From positions 1,240,001-1,304,000 of the forward strand of contig CAVZMF010000002.1 of the NCBI GenBank assembly GCA_963776375.1: a DNA stretch of 64,000 bases. The letters are read 5' to 3'. The position numbers were made by a program, and so were the translations under genes. Each line of letters begins with the position of its first letter. The first letter of the stretch is position 1. The notes below the pieces were generated by a model that had not been told where the DNA came from, did no database searches, and saw only the letters and a list, made by a program, of their open reading frames with translations. Shown here piece by piece: positions 6,730 to 15,868 of the stretch. The DNA is from PALSA-612 sp963776375 (GTDB taxonomy: Bacteria; Actinomycetota; Thermoleophilia; Gaiellales; Gaiellaceae).

Positions 6730-8124
6730 GTGTCCAAGCGCGTTCTGTTCCGTGGCGGTCACGTCCTGTCGATGGACCCGCAGATCGGAGACGTCTTCTT
6801 CGGCGACGTCCTCGTCGAGGACGGGCGGATCGCCGCCGTCGGACCCTCGCTCGACGTCGGCGACGCGGAGGTCGTCGATGCGACGGACTGCATCGTCATG
6901 CCGGGCTTCATCGACTCGCACCGGCACACGTGGGAGACGGTGATCCGCGGGATCGCGCCCGACGTCAGCCTCGGCGGCTACTTCGAGATCGTGCTCAACC
7001 AGCTCGCGCCCGCGTACAGGCCCGAGGACGTGTACGCCGGCAACTACCTCGGCTCGCTCGAGGCAATCGACGCGGGCGTGACCACGCTGCTCGACTGGTC
7101 GCACATCTCGAACACGCCCGAGCACTCCGACGAGGCGATCCGGGGCCTGCAGGACGCGAAGCTCCGCTCCGTCTACTGCTACGGCACCCCGAACACCTCG
7201 CTCGAGGCGTGGTGGTACTCGAGCGCGCTGAAGTCGCCCGAGGACATCCGCCGCGTGCGCGACCAGTACTTCTCCTCGGACGACGGGCTGATCACGCTGG
7301 CGATGGCGACGCGCGGGCCCGGCTTCTGCACGCCCGAGGTCGTCAAGGCCGACTGGGAGCTCGCCCGCGACGTGGGCGCCCCGATCAGCGTGCACGTCGG
7401 GATGGGCCCCATCGCCGGCCGCTTCTCCATGGTCTCGCAGCTCAACGGCATGGGCCTGCTCGGCCCGGACACGACCTACATCCACTGCAACTACCTGTCG
7501 GACGAGGAGTTCCGGCTGATCGCCGACTCGGGCGGCAAGGTCTCGATCGCGCCGTCGGTCGAGATGTACATGGGACACGGGACGCCACCGACGTCGAAGG
7601 CGCTCGCCCACGGGCTGCGTCCGAGCCTGAGCATCGACGTCGTCACGACGGTGCCCGGCGACATGTTCACGCAGATGCGCTTCCTCTTCGCCTCCGACCG
7701 CCTGCTCGCCCACGAGGCGGCTTTCGCGGCCGGGAACGAGGAGGAGCCTGCGCTGCTCACCTCACGCGAGGTGCTCGAGTTCGCCACCATCGAGGGAGCG
7801 CGCGTCTGCGGCCTCGATGACCGCACGGGCTCGCTCACCCCCGGCAAGCGCGCCGACCTGGTCATGGTCAGGTGCGACCACTCGAACGCCTACCCGATCA
7901 TCGATCCCGTCTCGACCGTCGTCCACCAGGCCGACACCCGCAACGTCGACACCGTCATGGTCGACGGGACGATCCTCAAGCGCGACGGGCAGCTCGTCGG
8001 CGCCGACCTGCGCCGCGCCCGCGACCTGGCCGCGTCGTCGCTCGAGTTCCTGATCGAGCACACGACCATCCAGCCGAACTGGGTCCAGAGCGCCGGTCGA
8101 GTGCCTGCCGCACACTCTCACTGA
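6730..8124 (+). CDS. Amidohydrolase/deaminase of the ATZ/TRZ-SsnA type
   Basis: A 464-residue metal-dependent hydrolase with a composite N/C-terminal sandwich and a central TIM barrel. The metal ligands are visible: His64 and His66 (FIDSHRHTWE), a His near 223 (ISVHVGMG), a His near 249 (YIHCNYLS) and an Asp near 301 (LSIDVVTT). This is the pattern of cytosine/guanine/8-oxoguanine deaminases and chlorohydrolases, which remove an amino or halide group from a nitrogen heterocycle. The exact substrate cannot be read. The GTG start follows GGGAGATGTC. It stands alone on the plus strand, with about 190 bases before the ABC importer, whose ligand may be related. Confidence 0.87.
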   Translation: MSKRVLFRGGHVLSMDPQIGDVFFGDVLVEDGRIAAVGPSLDVGDAEVVDATDCIVMPGFIDSHRHTWETVIRGIAPDVSLGGYFEIVLNQLAPAYRPEDVYAGNYLGSLEAIDAGVTTLLDWSHISNTPEHSDEAIRGLQDAKLRSVYCYGTPNTSLEAWWYSSALKSPEDIRRVRDQYFSSDDGLITLAMATRGPGFCTPEVVKADWELARDVGAPISVHVGMGPIAGRFSMVSQLNGMGLLGPDTTYIHCNYLSDEEFRLIADSGGKVSIAPSVEMYMGHGTPPTSKALAHGLRPSLSIDVVTTVPGDMFTQMRFLFASDRLLAHEAAFAAGNEEEPALLTSREVLEFATIEGARVCGLDDRTGSLTPGKRADLVMVRCDHSNAYPIIDPVSTVVHQADTRNVDTVMVDGTILKRDGQLVGADLRRARDLAASSLEFLIEHTTIQPNWVQSAGRVPAAHSH

Positions 8125-8184
8125 ACGGCCCAGGGTGCGCGCAAGGCCGAAACCGGGACATTCCTGCCGACTGTTTACCACCAC

Positions 8185-8213
8185 TTGACTTCGTCGTTTA
8201 GCGCTCATACACT
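8185..8213 (+). promoter_or_regulatory. Strong SigA-type promoter for the ABC importer
   Basis: TTGACT (8185-8190) and TACACT (8208-8213) are separated by exactly 17 bases, upstream of the binding-protein gene. Transcription would start near 8220, giving a leader of roughly 95 bases that ends in AAGGAGG (8300-8306) before the GTG at 8316. No operator can be named. Confidence 0.7.
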
Positions 8214-8315
8214 CGCGCGATCCATGACGGGCCGTTCACGAGGCGACGTCAAGCTGTGCGTCCGCGGAGCCGCGGAATCTGCGGCCTCGGAAACTTCACA
8301 AGGAGGGCATCCGAA

Positions 8316-9341
8316 GTGAACAGCATCTCTCGACCCGACAGGCGTCGACGAACCGCGCTGCTGGTCGCGTTTCTCGCCGTCGTCGTGGCGGCCGCGGGCG
8401 CGATCGGGGCTGCGGCCAGCCCGACCGCCGCGAAGAAGGCCAAGGTGGCGTACCTCTCGTTCGCCGTCGCGAACACCTACGACGCGCCCATGCTCGCCGC
8501 GGCGAAGAAGGTCGCCAAGGCCCAGAAGGCGTCGGTCACGGTCTTCGACGCTGCCAACGATCCAAAGAAGCAGCTCGCGCAGCTTCAGACCGTGATCGCG
8601 TCGAAGCAGTACAACGGGATCATCCTGCAGCCGATCTTCGGTCCCCAGCTGATCCCGACCGTCCGGCAGGCGATCAAGGCGAAGATCAAGGTCGTGAACA
8701 TCGACCAGATCCTCGGGCCCAACCCGAGCACCGCCGCGCCTCCGATCAAAGGGCTGTCCGGCAACGTCGTCTTCGTCCAGACCGACATCGGCAAGAAGCA
8801 GGGCGGTCTCGTCGTCGCCGCATGCAAGCAGCTCGCGGCGAACCCCTGCAAGGTCGGCTACCTGTACTCGGTGAAGGTGTCCTCACTGGACACGGCGATC
8901 CGCAAGGGCTTCGACGCCACGACAGCGGGACACGGCATCCAGGTCGTCGCCGAGGGCGAGACGTTCTACACCCCGTCGGTCGCGCTCAAGGCCGCGCAGA
9001 CGATGCTCCAGGCGCAGCCGGACATGGACATCATCATCGGCGCCGACCAGGGAGCGACGGGTGCCGAGCAGGCGCTCAACGGGCAGAAGAAGACGCTGAT
9101 CGGGTACGGCGGCGGCCAGGTCGGTCTGAGCAAGGTCGGGTCGGGCGCGTGGTTCGGCACGGTCATGCAGCGGCCGGCCACCGAGGGCAGGCTCGGCATG
9201 CAGTGCCTACTCAAGGCGATCAGCGCAGGATCGGCCGGCAAGGTCTGCAGCAGCGGCATCGACGTGCTCAAGGGCCTGCCGAGCGGCGGTGTCGTGGTCA
9301 AGGCGAACGCGAGCAAGTTCAAGGCTGAGTGGCCGGGGTAG
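8316..9341 (+). CDS. Sugar-type ABC importer, substrate-binding protein
   Basis: A 341-residue exported binding protein of the Peripla_BP_4 (ribose/galactose-type) family. The basic N-terminus RPDRRRR is followed by a hydrophobic stretch of about 20 residues and an Ala-rich cleavage region near residues 33-40, so it is a Sec signal peptide. The mature part shows the two-lobe signature: VAYLSFAVANTYDAPM, LQTVIASKQYNGIILQP, and GADQGATGAEQAL. GTG at 8316 is chosen because AAGGAGG precedes it at proper distance; an earlier in-frame start at 8256 lacks one. It begins an operon with the ATPase and permease. The ligand may be a sugar, purine-like compound or autoinducer analogue and is not readable. 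Confidence 0.88.
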   Translation: MNSISRPDRRRRTALLVAFLAVVVAAAGAIGAAASPTAAKKAKVAYLSFAVANTYDAPMLAAAKKVAKAQKASVTVFDAANDPKKQLAQLQTVIASKQYNGIILQPIFGPQLIPTVRQAIKAKIKVVNIDQILGPNPSTAAPPIKGLSGNVVFVQTDIGKKQGGLVVAACKQLAANPCKVGYLYSVKVSSLDTAIRKGFDATTAGHGIQVVAEGETFYTPSVALKAAQTMLQAQPDMDIIIGADQGATGAEQALNGQKKTLIGYGGGQVGLSKVGSGAWFGTVMQRPATEGRLGMQCLLKAISAGSAGKVCSSGIDVLKGLPSGGVVVKANASKFKAEWPG

Positions 9342-9345
9342 CCAG

Positions 9346-9372
9346 TGTGGGGGAACCCATGGTTCCCCCACA
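9346..9372. terminator. Strong hairpin between binding protein and ATPase genes
   Basis: A perfect 12-base inverted repeat, TGTGGGGGAACC and GGTTCCCCCACA, with a CAT loop, starts five bases after the binding-protein stop. No T-run follows, so it is more likely an mRNA-stabilising or attenuating hairpin than a full terminator. Such an element would raise binding-protein expression over ATPase and permease. Confidence 0.65.
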
Positions 9373-9513
9373 ACCCCCCTCCTTCGTCGCATCGGCCCAT
9401 CAACGGAAGGGAGCCTCCCGCCCGGCAAAGCCGGGCTCCGGCGGCGAGCCGTGACGGCACAAGAGCCGAAAGGCCTGTTAAATCGGAACCCTTCCGCAGG
9501 CCGAGAAGCAGAC

Positions 9514-11025
9514 GTGGACGGTTCCTACCTCGAGCTCCTGGACGTCGCCAAGCACTTCGGCGGCGTCCAGGCGCTCGACCGCGTTTCTGTCTCCGTCGGA
9601 CGCGGGTCAGTCCACGCGCTCGTCGGGGAGAACGGCGCCGGCAAGTCGACGCTCGGACGGATCGTCGCCGGGGCGCTCATGCGCGACGGCGGGACGATGC
9701 TGCTGAAGGGAACCCCCGTGTCGTTCGCCTCTCCGCGAGAGGCGCTCGAGCACGGGGTCGCGGCCATCGCCCAGGAGCCTTCGCTCGTTCCCAGGCTGAC
9801 CGTCGCCGAGAACGTCTTCCTCGGCGTCGAGCCGAGGCAGGCGGGAGTTATCCGCAAGCTCAGCCTAAAGCGAGCGTTCGACCGGCTGGCCGAGTCGGCC
9901 GGGTTCGCACTCGCGGGCGACACCTACGCGGGAGTGCTCAAGACCGCGGAGCAGCAGCAGGTCGAGATCCTCCGCGCGCTCTCGCGCGACGCGCAGCTGA
10001 TCGTCATGGACGAGCCCTCGGCTGCGCTCGGAGCGCACGAGACGCACCAATTGCACGAGATCATCACGAGGCTCGCCTCCTCGGGCAAGACGATCCTGCT
10101 CATCTCCCACTTTCTCGGCGAGGTCCTGTCGCTCGCCGACACCGTCACCGTCCTCCGCGACGGCAAGGTGATCAAGACGGCGGCCACGTCCGCGGAGACC
10201 GAGGCATCGCTGATCGAGGCGATGCTCGGCCGACCGCTCACATCGACGTTCCCGCCCAGGCAGCCGCCGCCGACCGACGCGCCCGTGCTGCTCTCCGTAC
10301 GGAACGTGCGCGCGCCAGGCGTCGAGGACGCGAGCTTCGAGGTCCGCGCGGGCGAGATCGTCGGCCTCGCCGGTCTCGTAGGCGCCGGCCGCACCGAGCT
10401 GGCCCGAGCCGTCTTCGGCGCGTCGCGGCTCGAGTCGGGCGAGATCGAGCTCCAGGGCGGCGGAACGCTCGGGCACTCGCCGCGGCGGAGCCTCGACAGG
10501 GGGCTCGCGATGATCCCCGAGTCCCGCAAGGACGAGGGCCTGATCTTCGGACGCTCCTCGATCGAGAACGCCACCCTCTCGTGGCTGGACAAGCTCAGCT
10601 CCTTCGGCATCGTCCATCGGCGGGAGCAGCGGCGCGCGGCCCGCGCCGTGCTCGATCGGTGCGAGGTGCGCGGCGCGGCCTACGGCGCGCCGGTCAGCGC
10701 GCTCTCCGGAGGGAACCAGCAGAAAGTCCTGCTCGCGCGAACGCTTCTCTGCAGCCCGCGCGTCCTGCTCGCCGACGAGCCGACCCGGGGCGTGGACGTC
10801 GGCGCCAAGCGGGCGATCTACGACTTCCTCGTCGAGCTCGCTGCCGAAGGGCTCGGCATCGTCCTGATCTCCTCGGAGCTGGAGGAGGTCATCGGTCTTT
10901 CGCACCGCGTCGTCGTCATGCGCCGCGGACGCGTCGTGTCCGAGCTCGAAGGCGACGACATCCGCGAGAGCAACATCCTGGCCGCCGCGTTCGCCGACCG
11001 GCAGCCGCAGGCGGGCGCAGCATGA
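9514..11025 (+). CDS. Sugar-type ABC importer, duplicated ATPase
   Basis: About 503 residues with two ABC domains, the RbsA/MglA arrangement. Domain 1 has an intact Walker A (GENGAGKST) and Walker B (LIVMDEPSAALG). Domain 2 has a degenerate Walker A (GLVGAGRTEL, no Lys-Ser/Thr), a clear signature LSGGNQQKV and Walker B LLADEPTRGVDVG; this asymmetry is normal for the family. It powers uptake through the permease that starts inside its stop codon (ATGA at 11022-11025). The start is uncertain: GTG 9514 gives the best N-terminus (YLELLDVAKHFGGVQALD), whereas an in-frame GTG near 9450 would add a non-conserved tail. Confidence 0.88.
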   Translation: MDGSYLELLDVAKHFGGVQALDRVSVSVGRGSVHALVGENGAGKSTLGRIVAGALMRDGGTMLLKGTPVSFASPREALEHGVAAIAQEPSLVPRLTVAENVFLGVEPRQAGVIRKLSLKRAFDRLAESAGFALAGDTYAGVLKTAEQQQVEILRALSRDAQLIVMDEPSAALGAHETHQLHEIITRLASSGKTILLISHFLGEVLSLADTVTVLRDGKVIKTAATSAETEASLIEAMLGRPLTSTFPPRQPPPTDAPVLLSVRNVRAPGVEDASFEVRAGEIVGLAGLVGAGRTELARAVFGASRLESGEIELQGGGTLGHSPRRSLDRGLAMIPESRKDEGLIFGRSSIENATLSWLDKLSSFGIVHRREQRRAARAVLDRCEVRGAAYGAPVSALSGGNQQKVLLARTLLCSPRVLLADEPTRGVDVGAKRAIYDFLVELAAEGLGIVLISSELEEVIGLSHRVVVMRRGRVVSELEGDDIRESNILAAAFADRQPQAGAA

Positions 11026-12080
11026 GCACCGAGCTCAGGGCCGAGCCGTCGCCGGCACCGGTCGCGCGGAGCGGGCTCCATCGTGCCCGAGGCACGGCCG
11101 TCCACTACGTGGCGCGCGCCGGGATCCTCGTCCCCTTCCTCCTGCTCTTCCTCATCCTGTCGCTGACGAGCGAGCCGTTCGCGACGAAGGCGAACCTCCA
11201 GCTCATTCTCGAGCAGCAGTCGTCCGCGCTGATCATCGCCGCGGCCATGACCCTCGTACTCGTCTCGGGCGGCATCGACCTGTCGGTGGGCGCCGTCTGG
11301 GGCTTCGCCGCGGTGACGGCCGCCCACTTCGGGCTCGAGACCAACCCCGCGTTCGCGATGCTGCTCGGTATCGGCGCCGGCACGCTGGTCGGCCTCGTGA
11401 ACGGCCTGGTCACGAGCGTCTTCAAGATCAACGCGCTCATCGCGACGCTCGCGATGACCTTCATCGTCAACGGTGCGTCCGGGCTCGTGAGCAACGGCCA
11501 GCTTCTCAACCTCTTCGGCAAGCCGGACTTCGGCGAGTTCGCAGGGACCGAGTTCCTGACCGTGAAGACGATCATCTGGACGATGGTGGCGGCCGTCGTC
11601 GTCATGGGGCTGCTGCTCTCGACGACGACGGCCGGGCGCTACATGTACGCGGCCGGCGGCAACGCCCAGGCGGCACGCCTCGCCGGCGTGCGCGTCGACG
11701 CCGTTAGGATCCTCGCCTTCGTCGTCAGCGGCACGGCGGCGGGGCTCGCCGGCGTCCTCGACACGTCAAACGGCCTCTCCGCCTCGGTGCAGATCACGGC
11801 CAACGACAACCTCACGTTCACGGTGCTCGCCGGTGTCGTCATCGGCGGGACGAGCATCCTCGGAGGCGAGGGCGCGGTCTGGAAGAGCGTCGTCGGCGTC
11901 CTCTTCATCGCACTGATCGACAACGGCTGGAGCCTGCTGCAGAACGACGCGCTCTGGGAGCCGATCATCGTCGGGGCGCTGATGCTGGCGGCGGTGGCGT
12001 TCGACTCGTTCTCGCGCGGACTCCTGCGGCCGGGGGCGGCCGTGCGGCAGCTCGTGCACGGATTGCGCCGCGGGCCGTGA
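11022..12080 (+). CDS. Sugar-type ABC importer, permease
   Basis: A 352-residue integral membrane protein of the RbsC-like BPD_transp_2 family, with eight to ten hydrophobic segments starting near residue 33. Family landmarks are LVLVSGGIDLSVGAV, GLVNGLVTSVFKINALIATLA, GGNAQAARLAGVRVDAVR and VIGGTSILGGEGAVWKSVVG. Its ATG overlaps the ATPase stop. A single permease gene implies a homodimeric channel with the duplicated ATPase. The sequence is intact. The MetE-like gene follows after 34 bases with its own ribosome site and could be co-transcribed. Confidence 0.9.
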   Translation: MSTELRAEPSPAPVARSGLHRARGTAVHYVARAGILVPFLLLFLILSLTSEPFATKANLQLILEQQSSALIIAAAMTLVLVSGGIDLSVGAVWGFAAVTAAHFGLETNPAFAMLLGIGAGTLVGLVNGLVTSVFKINALIATLAMTFIVNGASGLVSNGQLLNLFGKPDFGEFAGTEFLTVKTIIWTMVAAVVVMGLLLSTTTAGRYMYAAGGNAQAARLAGVRVDAVRILAFVVSGTAAGLAGVLDTSNGLSASVQITANDNLTFTVLAGVVIGGTSILGGEGAVWKSVVGVLFIALIDNGWSLLQNDALWEPIIVGALMLAAVAFDSFSRGLLRPGAAVRQLVHGLRRGP

Positions 12081-12114
12081 TAATCCCTGCTCAGCCCGAG
12101 AAGAAAGGACTGCC

Positions 12115-13320
12115 ATGCTGACTGCGACGAAGGATCGAATCCTCCCGACCACGGTGACCGGCTCCTGGCCGCGGCCCACCTGGTACACGCACAACCTCCA
12201 GGGGCGCCCGTTCTCCGACGCGATGACCGACGTCGCCTACCGCGAGCAGTTCGTGGACGCCGTCGGCGCCGTGCTCGGAGACCAGGAGCGGGCCGGGCTC
12301 GACATCCTCACGAACGGCGACTACCACCTCGACGCCGACCACGCCGGACGCTCGTGGTTCATCTACCCCACCGAGCGGATGAGCGGCATGTCCGACCCGG
12401 CCCTGGAGCCGACGAACCCGATGTGGTCGTATCCGGTCGGCACGTGGCTGAACGAGATCGTCGGCGGCTGGAAGTTCCCGCGCGTCGTCGGCAAGGTCGA
12501 GCCGCGGCTGCCGCTCGAGTTCGACAAGGTCTGGCGCGTCGCGCAGGGCCGGACCGACCGGCCCGTGAAGTTCGGGACGATCTCGGCCGACCTCGCCTCG
12601 GCCGTGCTCAACCTCGGCACCGATGCCTACGACGACGACAAGCGCGAGCTCCAGTGGGACATCGCCGGGATCGTCAACGCCGAGCTGCGGCAGCTCGTTG
12701 CCTCGGGCTGCAAGGTGATCCAGATCGAGGAGCCGGCGATCCACAGCCAGGCGGCCTACGGCGCGGATTCCGACACGCTCGACTTCCTCGTCGATCTCTT
12801 CAACCGCCACGTCGAGGGCCTGGACGAGGCCGAGATCTGGGTGCACACGTGCTGGGGCAACCCGGGCGCCCAGCACTGCTTCGACCCCGACATCTCCTAC
12901 GAGAACTCGATCGACATCTACCTCAACCGCCTGAACGCCGACGTCTGGACGATCGAGTCGAAGGACGCCGGCCACAAGCCGCTCGCGCTCTTCGAGCCGT
13001 ACAAGGGCAAGCTGACGAAGAAGGTGGCGGTCGGGTTCATCAGCCACCGCACGCTGCAGGTCGAGTCGCCCGAGTCGATCGCGGCGGACATCCGCCACGC
13101 GCTCGAGTACATCGACCCCGAGCATCTCGTGCTCTCGTCCGACTGCGGCTTCGGCCGGCAGGGCGTACCGCGGCCGATCGCGTTCTACAAGTCGGCGGCG
13201 ATGGTGCAGGCGGCCAACATCGTCCGGGGCGAGCTCGGCGCGGAGCAGACCGAGCCGAGAGCGGCTGACCCGGCGCTGCAGATCGACGTTCCGCGGGAGG
13301 CGGCTCCGGTCACGTCGTAG
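12115..13320 (+). CDS. MetE-like cobalamin-independent methyltransferase family protein
   Basis: A 401-residue protein matching the C-terminal catalytic barrel of cobalamin-independent methionine synthase, without the N-terminal domain of full MetE. Zinc ligands are visible: His244 and Cys246 (WVHTCWGN), Glu281 (TIESKDAG) and Cys344 (SSDCGFGRQ). Short members include alkyl:coenzyme M-type and corrinoid-independent demethylases as well as methionine synthases. Position after an ABC importer suggests that it demethylates or alkyl-transfers an imported compound rather than making methionine; that is inference. The start is fixed by AGAAAGGA eight bases upstream. Four bases separate its stop from that of the convergent SDR. 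Confidence 0.82.
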   Translation: MLTATKDRILPTTVTGSWPRPTWYTHNLQGRPFSDAMTDVAYREQFVDAVGAVLGDQERAGLDILTNGDYHLDADHAGRSWFIYPTERMSGMSDPALEPTNPMWSYPVGTWLNEIVGGWKFPRVVGKVEPRLPLEFDKVWRVAQGRTDRPVKFGTISADLASAVLNLGTDAYDDDKRELQWDIAGIVNAELRQLVASGCKVIQIEEPAIHSQAAYGADSDTLDFLVDLFNRHVEGLDEAEIWVHTCWGNPGAQHCFDPDISYENSIDIYLNRLNADVWTIESKDAGHKPLALFEPYKGKLTKKVAVGFISHRTLQVESPESIAADIRHALEYIDPEHLVLSSDCGFGRQGVPRPIAFYKSAAMVQAANIVRGELGAEQTEPRAADPALQIDVPREAAPVTS

Positions 13321-13324
13321 GCGC

Positions 13325-14023
13325 TCACCGATAGCGCGGCGGACGGCCGATGCTGCCACCGGCGGCGTCGCGCGGCCCGGGCACGTTCGGAAAGCGGAAA
13401 GCGAGTGGCTCGCGCCCGGGCTGGACGACCCACACCTGCCCGGACTCCTCGCTGCGCGCTGCGACCAGGACCGCCCTCGCCACGTCCTCGGGCTCGAGCA
13501 GCGGAAAGCCCGCGGCCTCGAGAACCTGCTTCCCGTCGCCGATCAGCGGCGTGTCGGCGATCCCCGGCGCGACCGCGTTGATGCGGATCCCCCGCTCGAG
13601 GAGCTCCGGCGCGACGCTGCGGACGAAGCCGACGACGGCGTGCTTGGTCAGCGCGTAGACGGGATCGACCGGCATTGCCGTCAGCCCGGCCAGCGACGCC
13701 GTCGCGACGATCGCCGAGCCGGGCTCCATCACCCGCGCGAGACGGCGCGCTCCGAAGACGACTCCGTCGACGTTCGCCCCCACGATCCGCCTGTAGGCGT
13801 CGTCGGACAGCTCCGCGAGCCGCGACTCCCCGGTCGTCACGCCTGCGTTCAGGCACGCGAGCTCGACCGGCCCGACCGCATCCCAGGCACGGGCATCGGA
13901 GACGTCGAAGCCGTCGCGGAGGTCCAGCACGCGCACCGAGCATCCGTCCGCCTCGAGCAGCCGGACGATCGCGGCGCCGATCCCGGAGGCGCCGCCCGTG
14001 ACGAGAGCCGTGCTCGGAAACAT
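13325..14023 (-). CDS. Short-chain dehydrogenase/reductase
   Basis: A 232-residue SDR with the NAD(P) motif TGGASGIG (residues 9-16), a LNAG motif, the Ser segment TASLAGL and the intact catalytic YALTK. It should oxidise or reduce an alcohol/ketone; the substrate is unknown. The C-terminal 25 residues are Pro/Arg-rich and lie outside the fold. The ATG (14023-14021) lies within a perfect inverted repeat and is only 14 bases from the divergent LLM gene, so there is no room for a normal leader. Confidence 0.85.
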   Translation of the reverse strand: MFPSTALVTGGASGIGAAIVRLLEADGCSVRVLDLRDGFDVSDARAWDAVGPVELACLNAGVTTGESRLAELSDDAYRRIVGANVDGVVFGARRLARVMEPGSAIVATASLAGLTAMPVDPVYALTKHAVVGFVRSVAPELLERGIRINAVAPGIADTPLIGDGKQVLEAAGFPLLEPEDVARAVLVAARSEESGQVWVVQPGREPLAFRFPNVPGPRDAAGGSIGRPPRYR

Positions 14024-14037
14024 GCGAGCATGTTTCC
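14016..14037. promoter_or_regulatory. Palindrome covering a divergent start region
   Basis: GGAAACATG and CATGTTTCC form perfect 9-base arms around CGAG. The right arm ends one base before the ATG of the LLM gene, and the left arm contains the SDR ATG on the other strand. It could be an operator shared by both genes or simply a symmetrical start region. Confidence 0.5.
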
Positions 14038-14964
14038 ATGCGCACGGGGATGACGATCCCGTTCGACGCCGTCTCGCTCCGCGAGCTGGGGCCGCTCGTC
14101 CGGCAGGTGGAGGAGGCGGGGTACGAGAGCGTCTGGTCGGCCGAGGCGACTGCTCTGGACGGCTTCACCCCGCTCGTCGTCGCCGCCCAGCACTCCGAGC
14201 GGCTCCGGCTCGTGACCGGGATCGTCAACGTCTTCACCCGCGGCCCGGCCGTGCTCGCGCAGACGGCGGCGGCGCTCGCGGACGTCAGCGACGGGCGCTT
14301 CACGCTCGGGCTGGGGACGTCCTCGAACGTGATCGTCGAGCGCTGGAACGGCATCCCGTTCCAGCGGCCGCTGACGCGGACGCGGGAGACGGTCGACTAC
14401 CTCCGGACGGTGCTCGCCGGCGAGCGGGGCGACGGCGGCTTCAGGCTCCCGGAACCGCCGCGCGAGCCGGTGCCGATCGTCCTCGCGGCCCTGCGCGGGC
14501 GCATGCTGCGGCTGGCCGCGGAGATCGCGGACGGCGCGTTCACGAACTTCCTGCCGCTGAGCGCAGCGCCGCAGGTGGTCGAGGCGTACGGCGCACCGGA
14601 GAAGGAGCTCGCCTGCCGCTTCTTCTCGATCCTCGGCCCCGAGGACGAGGCGCTCGCCGCGGCAAAGCGGATGTTCGTCGCCTACGCGACGGTCCCGGTC
14701 TACACCGAGTTCTTCCGCTGGCTGGGCCGGGGAGACGAGCTGCAGCCGGTGCTGGAGGCCTGGAGCGCGGGCGACCGCCGCCGGGCCGTCGAGCTCGTGC
14801 CCGAGGGCCTCGTCCGCGACATCTTCCTCCTCGGCCCGATCGAGGCCCAGCGAGAGCGCCTGTCCGAGTTCGCGAACGCCGGCATCGACACGGCGGTGCT
14901 CGCGGTCTCAGGCCCTCCGGGCGAACTGGCACAGGCGATCGACGGCTTCGCACCGAACGACTAG
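14038..14964 (+). CDS. LLM-class flavin/F420-dependent oxidoreductase
   Basis: A 308-residue luciferase-like TIM barrel. Family landmarks are EEAGYESVWSAE, RLRLVTGIVNVFTRGPAVLAQ, LADVSDGRFTLGLGTSS and the C-terminal GPIEAQRERLSEFANAGID. Actinobacterial members commonly use coenzyme F420, others FMN; the sequence alone does not decide. It probably oxidises or reduces a small metabolite. It is intact and is followed two bases later by a second LLM gene. Confidence 0.85.
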   Translation: MRTGMTIPFDAVSLRELGPLVRQVEEAGYESVWSAEATALDGFTPLVVAAQHSERLRLVTGIVNVFTRGPAVLAQTAAALADVSDGRFTLGLGTSSNVIVERWNGIPFQRPLTRTRETVDYLRTVLAGERGDGGFRLPEPPREPVPIVLAALRGRMLRLAAEIADGAFTNFLPLSAAPQVVEAYGAPEKELACRFFSILGPEDEALAAAKRMFVAYATVPVYTEFFRWLGRGDELQPVLEAWSAGDRRRAVELVPEGLVRDIFLLGPIEAQRERLSEFANAGIDTAVLAVSGPPGELAQAIDGFAPND

Positions 14965-14966
14965 CG

Positions 14967-15861
14967 GTGAAGCTCGGCGTCTCGATCGAGATCCAGGAAG
15001 GGCTCGGCTACGGCGACACGCTCGCGCTGGCGCGGGCCGCAGAGGAGTCCGGCTACGACGCAGCGCTGCTCGCCGAGCACTACTGCACCTCGGCGGCGCC
15101 CGAGGAGCGCATGGCGGCAGACGCGTGGATCTACCTCGCTGCGCTCGCGCGCGACACGGAGCGCATCCGGCTGGGCACACTCGTCAGCCCCGTGACGTTC
15201 CGGCACCCGTCCGTGCTTGCGAAGCTGGCGGCCTCGCTCGACCACATCAGCGACGGCCGGGCCGAGCTCGGGCTCGGCGCCGGCTGGCTGGAGGCCGAGC
15301 ACGACGCGTACGGGTTCCCCTTTCCTGCGGTGGGAAGGCGCGTCGACCTGCTGGAAGAGCAGCTGCAGGTGATCACCGGCCTCTGGACGCAGGATCCCTT
15401 CAGCCACGACGGCGCCCACTTCCACCTCTCCGGCTGCAGCTTCACGCCGAGGCCGGTACAGCAGCCGCACCCGCCGCTGATCGTCGGGGGCCGCCCCGGC
15501 TCGAGACGCCTTCCGCTCCTGGCGGCACGGTACGCGCAGGAGTACGTGATCACCCTGCCGACCCCCGCGGAGTGCGAGCAGGTGGCCGAGCTCCTCCCCG
15601 AAGGCTGCGCGCTCTCGGCCTTCACCTATGCCTGCGTGGCGGAGAGCGAGGACGAGGTTGGGCGGCTGCTGGCGCAGACGACGGCGGAGCTGCGGCCGGC
15701 GATGCGCAACTGTCGACCGCTGGATCGTCGGCACCCCGGATGCCGCGCGCCGCCGGCTCGAGGCCCTGGCGCTCGTCGGCGTTCGGCGCCTTTTCCTCGC
15801 CGTGTGGGACGAGCCCCATCGAGAGATGCTGCCGCTCCTGGCAGCCGCATGGGACGCCTGA
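14967..15861 (+). CDS. LLM-class oxidoreductase, frameshifted near its end
   Basis: The second LLM gene of the pair starts at GTG 14967, three bases after the previous stop. The first 247 residues read cleanly (LAEHYCTSAAPEER, LGTLVSPVTFRHPSVLAKLAA, DHISDGRAELGLGAGWLE, PHPPLIVGGR). Near 15708 the frame moves to one encoding VDRWIVGTPDAARRRLEAL and ending PLLAAAWDA at 15861, which is the normal C-terminus of the family. One base gained or lost accounts for it; with repair the protein is about 297 residues. It is distinct in sequence from the preceding paralogue. Confidence 0.78.
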
Positions 15862-15868
15862 GGGGGAC

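Noticed and set aside
9346..9372. Rho-independent terminator ending the binding-protein operon
   Set aside because: No T-run follows and the ATPase and permease clearly belong to the same operon.
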